Source: CAYONZ01 sp964405465
GTDB lineage: Bacteria > Bdellovibrionota > Bdellovibrionia > Bdellovibrionales > JAMPXM01
Assembly: GCA_964405465.1 (NCBI GenBank)
Contig: CAYONZ010000058.1
Span: 1-19,166, forward strand
DNA length: 19,166 nt
Reading direction: 5' to 3'
The notes beneath the pieces are model-generated. The model was not told where the DNA came from, made no database searches, and saw nothing but the letters and a program-made list of their open reading frames with translations. Of the stretch, positions 12,523 to 19,166 are shown piece after piece; positions within the stretch are counted from its first letter, which is position 1; each line of letters starts with the position of its first letter. The position numbers and the translations under genes are program-made.

Positions 12523-14327
12523 GTTTTCTCCTTAATTGATTTCACAGTTGTTTTAAATGCTGCCTTTGCTGACCGAACTAGAGGGTCGTTCTCGACCTGC
12601 TCTTCGAGCAAACGTTTGCGTCGTTCGTTCTCATTTTCGGCCATCTCTTTTGGAGTTGCATCAACAGTTTTTTCGTCAGTGAGTTTAACTTCAACTGACA
12701 ATTTTTTATTCCACAAAGTTTCAATAAACGTTTCTATTCTCTTAAGATTTTCGGGATCCTTGAGTTTGTCAAAGAGGAAGCTCATTTTTTTGGGAACACC
12801 AATCAGCAACTTTTGTTCGGTTTCACCCAATAGGTTTGTATGCTCTAGCAAGGCTCCGAGTAGGCCGTTGGCTTTTTGTACCCGATGAACAAAATTGAAC
12901 CAAGGGTCCTTGGACCTAGCCAAATCTGTGTCAGGGGCAGCTTCTGCCATTTTTGCTTGAGGCTTCGCGGCCTGTGTATTGGCTGAAGAGACAAAACTCG
13001 ATGCAGAGTTCTTTTGTTGCGTAACATAACTGTTGTTGTGCTGTGTATGGTGTCCTGCTTCTTGGGTCTTGGTTTGCCCTGGAGTGGTTCGCGTTGCCGC
13101 TGGCATTTTGTTTTGTACTGCGGCCTGGGTTGGCATTTGGGCCGTCGGCTTTGGCGCCATGGCTTGAGCTGCAGTGGAAGTCTGCAGTGAATTTTGTGCA
13201 CCTTGCCCACTCAAGATTTGTTGCAATTGAACCACTCGCGGAGCAGCAGCCATGCGCATGAGTAAGACCTCGAGAACAATTTTAGAGTCTTGTGAACGCA
13301 GGAGATCATTCACACCCTTTAAGGTCATATCAAAAAGTAGATGCAAGTCTTCTTCACCCAATTCTTTTGTCATCTGCCGTAAGGCTTCGATTTCGACGTC
13401 GGGTAAATCCACAATTCGCTCAGGGCTTTCAACACACACGCGAACCATCAATGCGTGACGAATTTCTTCGAGAAGGTCTTGAGCAAAAAGTTTGGGGTCA
13501 TAGGCCGCGACGTTTATTTTCTCGAGAATCGGTAGCACAGCCTGCATGTTTCTTTGAATTAACGCCTGAAGTGTTTCAACAAGAAGAGTTCGATCGGTCA
13601 ATCCCAACGCCTGAATAACTCGAGCTAGTGTCACTTGTCCTTCGCAGAAGGTGATAACCTGATCAAGCAAACTCTGACTGTCGCGCATAGAGCCGTCAGC
13701 TTGTCGGGCAATTTGCCAGAGAGCTTCGGTTTCACAAGAAACATTTTCTTGAAGACAAATCTTTTCAAGATGTCCCGCAATTTGGCGAGAGGGAATGCGA
13801 CGAAAATCAAAACGCTGACAGCGCGACAGAATCGTGTTTGGAATTTTTTGGGCTTCAGTGGTGGCCATAATGAAAACCACATGTGGCGGGGGTTCTTCGA
13901 GAGTTTTCAACAAAGCATTGAATGCACTCGTCGAAAGCATGTGGACTTCGTCAATAATATAAACTTTATAGCGACCACTAGACGGCATATAGCCGACGGT
14001 TTCCCGTAATTCACGAACGGCATCGACGCCGTTATTACTTGCTCCGTCGATTTCGATCACATCAAGACTACGGCTATTGGCGATATCTTCGCAGATGTCA
14101 CAAACACCACAAGGAACAAAATCCTTAGCGCTCGCGCACCGAAGACTCTTTGCTAAAATTCGTGCTGTCGATGTCTTGCCAGTTCCACGTGGACCTGTGA
14201 ACAAAAGCGCCTGAGGTAAGCGGTTGTTTTTAAGCGCATTCAAAAGTGTAGTTGAAATATGATCTTGACCAACAAGTTCTAAGAAAGATTGAGGTCGCCA
14301 TTTCCGCGCTATTACTTGATAGGACAA
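12519..14327 (-). CDS. dnaX: DNA polymerase III subunit gamma/tau
   Basis: 602 residues from TTG 14327. The SD GGAGG ends 5 nt before it, and the family start SYQVIARKWRPQSF follows directly. The longer frame to ATG 14384 would run into the SRP RNA and adds unrelated residues. DnaX is the ATPase core of the clamp loader. Motifs: Walker A GPRGTGKT (45-52), zinc Cys64/73/76/79, Walker B IIDEVH (125-130) and sensor LSRC (167-170). Residues 380-480 are a Gln/Ala/Thr-rich linker, and the tau-like C-terminal domain follows. An A7 run at codons 513-515 is the only long A tract. The gene is followed by ebfC (overlap) and recR. Confidence 0.97.
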   Translation of the reverse strand: MSYQVIARKWRPQSFLELVGQDHISTTLLNALKNNRLPQALLFTGPRGTGKTSTARILAKSLRCASAKDFVPCGVCDICEDIANSRSLDVIEIDGASNNGVDAVRELRETVGYMPSSGRYKVYIIDEVHMLSTSAFNALLKTLEEPPPHVVFIMATTEAQKIPNTILSRCQRFDFRRIPSRQIAGHLEKICLQENVSCETEALWQIARQADGSMRDSQSLLDQVITFCEGQVTLARVIQALGLTDRTLLVETLQALIQRNMQAVLPILEKINVAAYDPKLFAQDLLEEIRHALMVRVCVESPERIVDLPDVEIEALRQMTKELGEEDLHLLFDMTLKGVNDLLRSQDSKIVLEVLLMRMAAAPRVVQLQQILSGQGAQNSLQTSTAAQAMAPKPTAQMPTQAAVQNKMPAATRTTPGQTKTQEAGHHTQHNNSYVTQQKNSASSFVSSANTQAAKPQAKMAEAAPDTDLARSKDPWFNFVHRVQKANGLLGALLEHTNLLGETEQKLLIGVPKKMSFLFDKLKDPENLKRIETFIETLWNKKLSVEVKLTDEKTVDATPKEMAENENERRKRLLEEQVENDPLVRSAKAAFKTTVKSIKEKT

Positions 14328-14369
14328 GTGTCCCTCCCTCTTACTTAAATCCCTCAGACTCAAAATGGT

Positions 14370-14463
14370 GACCGGGCACCCCATATCACAAAAAACGCAA
14401 GGGACCGTTGCTTCCTTCCGGACCTGGCGGGATTAGCTCGGTTTAATTGTATGGGACCCGGCC
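14370..14463 (-). ncRNA. ffs: Signal recognition particle RNA, small 4.5S type
   Basis: On the minus strand the universally conserved SRP domain CCAGGTCCGGAAGGAAGCA is present (complement of 14409-14427), including the GGAA tetraloop and the Ffh-binding internal loops. The ends pair: CCGGG then CCCATA at the 5' side match TATGGG then CCCGG at the 3' side, with a small internal loop, giving a hairpin of about 94 nt. Exact ends are estimated from this pairing. With Ffh it targets nascent membrane and secreted proteins to FtsY and SecYEG. It lies 42 nt before the dnaX start with no terminator between, so it is either cotranscribed and processed or read through. Confidence 0.92.
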
Positions 14464-14545
14464 ATAAGAATTCAAAACTGAAGGGCCAATTTAGCTGAAA
14501 AACCGGCAGGCTTGCAACAAGAGGTTGAGGCGGTAACGCAGCACT

Positions 14546-14579
14546 AACCAAGCCTTTAGAAACCTATAAAGGCTTGGTT
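14546..14579. repeat. Perfect 13-bp inverted repeat between ffs and a divergent gene
   Basis: AACCAAGCCTTTA (14546-14558) and TAAAGGCTTGGTT (14567-14579) are perfect complements around an 8-nt loop. No T-run follows on either strand, so it is not a usual terminator. A related GGCTTG occurs at 14508-14513. The rest of the 286-nt spacer (14464-14749) has no clear promoter pair. It could be a structured leader RNA, a REP/MITE-like element or a large operator. Confidence 0.55.
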
Positions 14580-14749
14580 GGAATGGCGAAATATGACCTC
14601 TCCGACAGCCAATACGGAAGGGTGCAAAAGCATACTCCAGAGCTAGGCATGTGTATAGAACTTGCAGATTAGGTTTGTAGTTTGTTTTGGTATCGTGAGC
14701 GCGGTTACATCCCAATTGGATGTTTAACTTTTTGACGGAGGAACCCATT

Positions 14750-16384
14750 TTGAAGACACGGTCGATCAGGTCGTATTTTAAGAAAAGATGGCCCGAGCAT
14801 AAGATCGCCAAAACGTGTTTGCTTGGGGCATTGTTCGGACTGACGACGATTCAAAACATTGTCTTATCAGCGGCGGTTGCCTCGCAAACGGCGTCGCCTC
14901 TTCTCTGCCAAGAGATTGTGGCTTCGCAAAAAAACTTGTCTGAAATTTTGGTGGACAAATCTATACGTGACCAAGTTGAAGAGATGGTTTCAATGCTCGA
15001 CAAAAAATTGGCGTCAGGGCGAAAATTCGTGAACACTGATCGATCCTTGTTTCTTGAGGTTGGCCGCCAGCTTGGCGATTCAATTCATCTTTTGTCTCAT
15101 GCCGAAATAGCCGATCGAATGATTGAGGTTTTTGCGAGAGACTTGAGCGCCGCAGGAAAACTGCCGGGGTTCGGAGCCCATGATTCGGTAAAATCACTAA
15201 ACGATTTGGTTCACGATCTTGCGAAAGAAGCGAATTCATCTCAGTCCAGTTTCTCCCAGGAAAATTTGTCACACTCTAGTTCACACGCTAATTCTCAGTC
15301 TAGTGGATTGGACATGTCGGGGCAGATGTGGGCCAATTGGTTGCGTAATTCGTTGCAGATGTCTCCGGCAAGTGCGCTCGTATTGGGCCTGCATGAGTCA
15401 AATGAACAGACCATTTTGGTCAACCCCCATAGAGTCTTAAATGAAATTGAAGCCGCGGTTCTACAAAGAGAAATCATTCAGCGCCTACATGGTCCAGATC
15501 GACCTTTGATGCTTCGGGCACTTGGAGTAAGCGATGTTCAGAATATCGAGGTTTTCGAGCGCAACCTCCACGCCTTGTGGTTGAGTGTGCAGCCCCAGGG
15601 AAAAATCGCAGAGAGTGACCTTCCAGCACAACGATTAAATTTCGAATTTTCTTCTGAACAACTCCAAATTGTCCAACCTGAAGTAGGAAATACCGAGAAT
15701 TTTGCTCAAATGGAAAAGAATAAAAAACATCATGTATTTGAAGTCACCTCGACGGTACTGAATAAACAAATGCAAGAAGCAGGAAAGAAAGTCCAGAATT
15801 GGCCAATTGATCGTTTGCGTAAGGCTTATGAACTGCTGTTGGGTGATTTAAGAAAGTCTCGAACGAATGAAAATGACAACCTTGAAACTATAAAAACGAT
15901 TCCGATGCTTTTAAGCATGATGTCTGATGAAATTTTGCAGGCCTATCGCAACGCTGTTTATCAGTATCCGGAGGATTTGCGGTTGCGGGTTATTAAGGAA
16001 ATGCGCGTGAAGTTTTTCGCCCAGCCGGGACGGCCTGAGGGTCTTGCGGTAAACCCTTTGGGTGCGGACCTATTTGAAATTTTGAGTACGCGTCTGCACA
16101 AGTTGGGAATTTTGAGGGCGCATCGGGACAAGTTTGGATTTTTGCAAATTTCTAAAATTCCAGACGATGTTCGTGTGACTCTTCGCCTTGAAATCGGAAC
16201 GAAAGATTCGGACTTGGCAACTCTTGAGCTTGCGACCTATGCCGAGGAGATTGTACGAAGATTTTACCAGGATCGCCAGGGCTTTTTGGCATCGATGGGG
16301 ATCAGCTACCCCAATTTATCTACCACTGGTACGCCCGCGATCTTGGGTCCAATGGGGCGATTGCGGACATTGTTCGGTCAATAG
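14750..16384 (+). CDS. Large exported or membrane-anchored protein of unknown function
   Basis: 544 residues from TTG 14750, chosen for the SD GGAGG (14737-14741) 8 nt upstream; an in-frame ATG at 14720 has no SD. A long basic n-region (KTRSIRSYFKKRWPEHKIAK) precedes a hydrophobic segment at about 21-44 (TCLLGALFGLTTIQNIVLSAAVA), a signal peptide or anchor. The rest is mostly helical. A Ser/Gln-rich linker at about 165-190 (NSSQSSFSQENLSHSSS) separates an N-terminal helical part from a longer C-terminal part with amphipathic helices. Only one Cys is seen outside the N-terminal segment. I recognise no family. It is divergent from ffs-dnaX and converges on the SrkA-type gene, stopping 10 nt from its end. 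Confidence 0.75.
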   Translation: MKTRSIRSYFKKRWPEHKIAKTCLLGALFGLTTIQNIVLSAAVASQTASPLLCQEIVASQKNLSEILVDKSIRDQVEEMVSMLDKKLASGRKFVNTDRSLFLEVGRQLGDSIHLLSHAEIADRMIEVFARDLSAAGKLPGFGAHDSVKSLNDLVHDLAKEANSSQSSFSQENLSHSSSHANSQSSGLDMSGQMWANWLRNSLQMSPASALVLGLHESNEQTILVNPHRVLNEIEAAVLQREIIQRLHGPDRPLMLRALGVSDVQNIEVFERNLHALWLSVQPQGKIAESDLPAQRLNFEFSSEQLQIVQPEVGNTENFAQMEKNKKHHVFEVTSTVLNKQMQEAGKKVQNWPIDRLRKAYELLLGDLRKSRTNENDNLETIKTIPMLLSMMSDEILQAYRNAVYQYPEDLRLRVIKEMRVKFFAQPGRPEGLAVNPLGADLFEILSTRLHKLGILRAHRDKFGFLQISKIPDDVRVTLRLEIGTKDSDLATLELATYAEEIVRRFYQDRQGFLASMGISYPNLSTTGTPAILGPMGRLRTLFGQ

Positions 16385-16394
16385 CTGTCGGGCT

Positions 16395-17372
16395 TCAAAG
16401 GCTATAGGAAATCTTTTGTAAAATCAGAGCTTCTTCTGACCAATAGCTAAAGCTTTCGAAATCGGGAAATATTTTTTTGAAAAAATCGTCTTCCCATCGT
16501 TGAGCGATCCAGCCACCGTATGAGATGATTCGCAACGCACGAAGTGGCTCAAAGAGATGCCAGTCATCTGGAATTTCGCGAAACTCATTGTAACCTTCGC
16601 ATATGAGATCTGTTTCGTCTTCGGCCAAATCTTCGTTTACGCTGCCACTGAGAAGCATCCAAAAATCTTGAACCTCGGGGCCATTGCAAAAATCATCAAA
16701 ATCGACAAAGAAAAACTGTCGACCGTCGAGCTGTGACTTCCCGTTGTGCAAAAGATTGCCACGATGGCAGTCGCCATGAATTCGCAAATATCTTTCGTAA
16801 GGCAGATTCTGATCTAGATAGTCCAAAATATTTTCGGCGGCTTCGCGATACTGTGGCCAAACATCTGGGTACACGAAGCGCTCGAGGCGTTCAAGCACAC
16901 TCCAACCATAGGTTTTCGTGTCAAGTGTGGGGCGATGAGTAGCGCGTTGCCTTGCGCCGATGTTGTGAATTTGTGCGAGAGTTCTTCCGATTTGTTTGAG
17001 ATCATTTCCCAAAAATTCTTGTGGCATCTGGCCTACGACTCTGGGGAAAACGGCCATCAAAAAGCCGCCCACTTCAACCAGCGTGGACTTGTTTCTGAGC
17101 TGCAATGGAGCAATCGCGGGAATGCCTTCATGACTTAACTCTTGAAGAAAGCCGTGCTCATCTTCGATGGCAGCACGACTCCATCTTTGAGGACGATAAA
17201 ATTTTGCGATAACTCGAGACAGTTCATTGTGAGATGAAGTTTCAAGTCTTAAATCGAACACGCGGTTCTCATAGGAATTGAGCTGTGTGTATTCACCGGT
17301 GGGAAGGAACCCTGCTTCTTCGACGGCGTTAAAAATTAGGTCTGGAGTAAGTTGATCAAATATTGAAGCCAT
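16395..17372 (-). CDS. srkA: SrkA/RdoA (YihE)-type protein kinase
   Basis: 325 residues, the usual length. It aligns well by eye with E. coli SrkA, a stress-response Ser/Thr kinase of the aminoglycoside-phosphotransferase fold. Signatures: LNSYENRV (31-38), the ATP lysine Lys57 in AKFYRPQRW, HGDCHRGN with catalytic Asp201 (199-206), and VDFDD with metal-binding Asp224 (223-227) followed by NGPEVQDFWMLL and EPLRALRIISYGGW. It is cytoplasmic. In E. coli the kinase protects against oxidative and envelope stress and counters MazEF-mediated death; the role here is inferred. It is divergent from the DUF45 metallopeptidase across a 53-nt spacer with a palindrome. The usual dsbA partner is absent. 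Confidence 0.93.
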   Translation of the reverse strand: MASIFDQLTPDLIFNAVEEAGFLPTGEYTQLNSYENRVFDLRLETSSHNELSRVIAKFYRPQRWSRAAIEDEHGFLQELSHEGIPAIAPLQLRNKSTLVEVGGFLMAVFPRVVGQMPQEFLGNDLKQIGRTLAQIHNIGARQRATHRPTLDTKTYGWSVLERLERFVYPDVWPQYREAAENILDYLDQNLPYERYLRIHGDCHRGNLLHNGKSQLDGRQFFFVDFDDFCNGPEVQDFWMLLSGSVNEDLAEDETDLICEGYNEFREIPDDWHLFEPLRALRIISYGGWIAQRWEDDFFKKIFPDFESFSYWSEEALILQKISYSL

Positions 17373-17390
17373 GAGCCTTTCTTGTAACGG

Positions 17391-17425
17391 TTGACCACGT
17401 CGTGGGTCAATGAAATGATGGTCAA
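17391..17425. promoter_or_regulatory. Imperfect palindrome and GGTCAA half-sites in the srkA/metallopeptidase spacer
   Basis: TTGACCACG (17391-17399) and CGTGGGTCAA (17401-17410) form a palindrome with one extra G. A third GGTCAA lies at 17420-17425, immediately before the ATG at 17426. The sites occupy most of the 53-nt divergent spacer and are well placed to control both genes. Confidence 0.4.
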
Positions 17426-18436
17426 ATGCCGTTTGATTTTTTCTTTTTCAAAAACAAGCGCAAGCCTCAGGGCACGGATCAACATACGGATCAACTTAAA
17501 GATCAGCATTCAGCTCAGCAGGAAGATCTAAGTACCGATCAGCGTATTGCTCAGCGAGTTGATCGAGCGAATGTACAGCATTCCGTGGGCCGGTCGCGGT
17601 CTATAAGCGGTTCTGAGAATCGACAGACCGAACTCAGTAAACAAACGCTAGGGTCTAGATCGCAGGCAGAAATTTTGAGATTTCTCGAATATGACATCGT
17701 AATCATACGCAAGGCCTATCGTCGAAGTCTGAGCTTGAGTGTTCAGGTGAATGGCCAGGTTCGTGTTAGTGCTCCAATCGGTGTCACTCAAGAAAAAGTT
17801 CTCAGTTTTCTTTGCGCACACGAAGACTGGTTGCGACAGCATCTGGTGAAATTTGCCGTACTGCGAACGCAGTTTCCAAAAAAAAGATTCTGTGAAAATG
17901 AACAAATTTTGTTTATGGGCAGGCCACTGACCCTGAGGTTTCAATGTGCCGAGGGCAATCAACTGCGGCCTACGTCGCGTCTCTTTCGGGCGAATCATGA
18001 ACTGATTGTTGTTGTTCCTCAGGAGAAATGGAAGAATTTTAAAGAAAGGTATGAACATCCAGAGTTGATTGCCCCGATTCGCCAGTTTTATAAAAAAACG
18101 GCGCAAAGCTATCTCAGCGATCGAGTGGGTTTTTGGAGTGAACGAATGCGTTTGCAGCCAAAGGGTTTGAGTTTTCGATCGCAGAAAACCAGGTGGGGAA
18201 GTTGCAATTCCAAAGGGAAAATCAGTCTCAATTGGCGTCTCATGATTGCGCCGGTTGAAGTCATAGATTACGTTATAGTGCATGAGCTCTCGCATCTCGT
18301 GCACTATGATCACTCAAGATCATTTTGGAATTTAGTTGCGCAGTATAGTCCCGACTACAAATCGCATAAGACCTGGTTGAAAAAGCATCAATATGAAGCG
18401 GATTTTCTCTCTGAAGAGTCGGAGCTACATCGCTAG
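17426..18436 (+). CDS. YgjP/DUF45-type zinc metallopeptidase with a repeat-bearing N-terminus
   Basis: 336 residues. The C-terminal part (about 85-325) is a YgjP-like (DUF45/WLM-clan) domain with the WGSC motif (257-260), SLNWRLMIAP (267-276), and HELSH with zinc ligands His286 and His290 and catalytic Glu287; His296 in YDHSRSFW is the likely third ligand. These cytoplasmic proteins resemble SprT-type proteases; substrates are unknown. Usual YgjP proteins start near residue 85, so the first 84 residues are an addition: a Phe/Lys-rich start and tetrapeptide repeats at 17-56. No strong SD precedes ATG 17426, so a later start without the tail is possible. It is divergent from srkA. Confidence 0.85.
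   Translation: MPFDFFFFKNKRKPQGTDQHTDQLKDQHSAQQEDLSTDQRIAQRVDRANVQHSVGRSRSISGSENRQTELSKQTLGSRSQAEILRFLEYDIVIIRKAYRRSLSLSVQVNGQVRVSAPIGVTQEKVLSFLCAHEDWLRQHLVKFAVLRTQFPKKRFCENEQILFMGRPLTLRFQCAEGNQLRPTSRLFRANHELIVVVPQEKWKNFKERYEHPELIAPIRQFYKKTAQSYLSDRVGFWSERMRLQPKGLSFRSQKTRWGSCNSKGKISLNWRLMIAPVEVIDYVIVHELSHLVHYDHSRSFWNLVAQYSPDYKSHKTWLKKHQYEADFLSEESELHR
17474..17593 (+). repeat. Degenerate 12-bp tandem repeat (GATC-rich) inside the metallopeptidase gene
   Basis: Ten consecutive 12-nt units in phase with the reading frame, with a rough consensus of three variable bases, then GATCAGC and two variable bases. They encode xDQx tetrapeptides TDQH, TDQL, KDQH, SAQQ, EDLS, TDQR, IAQR, VDRA, NVQH and SVGR; the last two are barely recognisable. 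Six GATC sites lie in about 90 bp (17477-17564). It looks like an old coding minisatellite. Confidence 0.6.
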
Positions 18437-18464
18437 AAGCCGGTCTACAGGATGCTAAAGAATA

Positions 18465-19166
18465 CTAAAGACTCTCAGAGTCCCCTCTCCAAACACCACC
18501 CATTAATTCACTTTCTGAAAGTGCGGAGAGCACCGTAACTTTTTCTGGTAGAGCCTTGAGAGTCTCTTGTCTTTCGGCTTTCGAGCTGAACCCATTCGGG
18601 AAATCATTGAGATTTTTTAGTGCTCGCCATTGCACAAGCCAATGCTGATTCTGATCGGTCAGTAATTGTCTAAAAAACCCTTTAAGCTCTTTGTCGTTCA
18701 ACGGAGCAAGAGCTTTGAGGAGTGCCAGTTTGTGGGTCAGAATTTCGGTGGCTCGATCTCTCTCTGGATTTTGTACGCCAAGTGTTCTTTTGTTAAAGAA
18801 TTCGTTCCGAAGAATTTCAAGACCTGTTGTGCTGTTTGCTTGATAGTCGTGAATGAAATCAATCGAAAAAAGATATTGATAGTTTATTCGAATTTTATGT
18901 CTGTACTGCAGGGATGATTCAAATCTCGAAGGAATATCTAGTGCTCGATTTGCGGTAAGCGGATTTGAGACAACCAGTCCGATGGTAAGTGTAAATATGG
19001 CTGCCGCTACCCACAGGCGAGTGGGTGTAACCAGTACATTTCTGAGCTGAGTCCACCAGGGACCTTGGGTCTTCGCTATGGCTCTTTCGAATTTGTTTTT
19101 TAGCAATCTGATCACAGCGCTCTCCACATACATTCTATCTGCACGCCAAAACTCGTAGGAGGCTGC
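18465..19166 (-). CDS. Single-pass membrane protein, 5'-truncated by the window
   Basis: The frame is open to the window edge. An ATG at 19133 gives 222 residues, but the 11 upstream codons (AASYEFWRADR) continue the frame and read like protein, so the true start may lie outside. An Arg/Lys-rich N-terminal part is followed by one membrane helix (about 40-57 from the ATG, LWVAAAIFTLTIGLVVS) and a C-terminal region of about 165 residues, Gln/Leu-rich and helical, probably periplasmic. This layout resembles anti-sigma or membrane regulator proteins encoded after ECF sigma factors, but no zinc motif is visible here, so that is only a guess. It converges on the metallopeptidase gene with 28 nt between stops. 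Confidence 0.6.
   Translation of the reverse strand, partial: AASYEFWRADRMYVESAVIRLLKNKFERAIAKTQGPWWTQLRNVLVTPTRLWVAAAIFTLTIGLVVSNPLTANRALDIPSRFESSLQYRHKIRINYQYLFSIDFIHDYQANSTTGLEILRNEFFNKRTLGVQNPERDRATEILTHKLALLKALAPLNDKELKGFFRQLLTDQNQHWLVQWRALKNLNDFPNGFSSKAERQETLKALPEKVTVLSALSESELMGGVWRGDSESL

Noticed and set aside
13043..14009. Several plus-strand frames of 68-124 residues opposite dnaX
   Set aside because: All lie antisense to a firmly identified dnaX and lack SDs or motifs.
14328..14384. N-terminal extension of dnaX to ATG 14384
   Set aside because: The ATG lies inside the SRP RNA. The family start SYQVIARKWRPQSF follows TTG 14327, which has a strong SD.
14491..14811. 106-residue minus-strand frame across the ffs upstream region
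   Set aside because: It runs through the 13-bp inverted repeat and the start of the 14750 gene, lacks an SD and has no protein-like features.
16382..16406. ATAGC/GCTAT pair between convergent stops as a terminator
   Set aside because: Five AT-rich base pairs across a 15-nt loop without an adjacent U-run is too weak to call.
17648..18313. 221-residue open frame on the minus strand
   Set aside because: It is antisense to the metallopeptidase, whose HELSH and WGSC motifs show the plus strand is coding. It has no SD and no recognisable motif.
18470..18482. GACTC-TCA-GAGTC hairpin as a terminator
   Set aside because: The stem is only 5 bp with a 3-nt loop, no T-run follows, and it lies within the last codons of the minus-strand gene.

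Overview
The window looks like ordinary chromosome from a Bdellovibrionota-type (Bdellovibrio-like) deltaproteobacterial lineage. The best clue is a stand-alone MglA polarity GTPase, with the T-V-P-G switch seen in Myxococcus and Bdellovibrio MglA, placed directly after the housekeeping cluster SRP RNA-dnaX-ebfC-recR. A PilZ-like protein, many small secreted proteins without known domains, and a stand-alone RdoA/SrkA-type kinase fit this placement. It is an inference from gene content, not from a database match. I saw no transposase, integrase, CRISPR array or phage gene.

Layout. Positions 1-3650 hold the tail of an OmpR/PhoB-type regulator and small orphan genes, four of which encode exported proteins, around a tRNA-Val(TAC) flanked by two intrinsic terminators. 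Positions 3652-6515 (minus) hold a two-gene operon with a 4-nt ATGA overlap: an exported trypsin-like serine protease with a complete His/Asp/Ser triad and a long novel C-terminal region, then an FHA-domain membrane protein. Positions 6669-7764 hold an orphan gene and a degenerate PilZ-domain gene. Positions 7929-10019 (minus) hold ilvE (branched-chain aminotransferase) followed by nadA (quinolinate synthase). Positions 10235-10885 encode an exported protein with two C-terminal membrane helices.

Positions 14463 down to 10917 (minus) form the cluster SRP RNA (ffs)-dnaX-ebfC-recR-mglA: SRP targeting RNA, the DNA polymerase III clamp-loader subunit, a nucleoid-associated protein, a recombination mediator and the polarity switch. 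mglA probably also has its own promoter in the 63-nt gap after recR. Positions 14750-16384 encode a large exported protein of unknown function. Positions 16395-18436 hold a divergent pair, an SrkA-type kinase (minus) and a YgjP/DUF45 zinc metallopeptidase (plus). They share a 53-nt spacer containing an imperfect palindrome. The minus-strand gene at 18465 runs off the right edge and encodes a single-pass membrane protein.

Several starts were moved from the longest open frame on Shine-Dalgarno and family evidence. The main ones are dnaX (TTG at 14327, because the longer frame runs into the SRP RNA), nadA (GTG), the 14750 gene (TTG), ilvE, recR and mglA. The least explained features are the protease-FHA operon, a perfect 13-bp inverted repeat between ffs and the divergent secreted-protein gene, and a degenerate 12-bp tandem repeat that gives the metallopeptidase an xDQx tetrapeptide tail.
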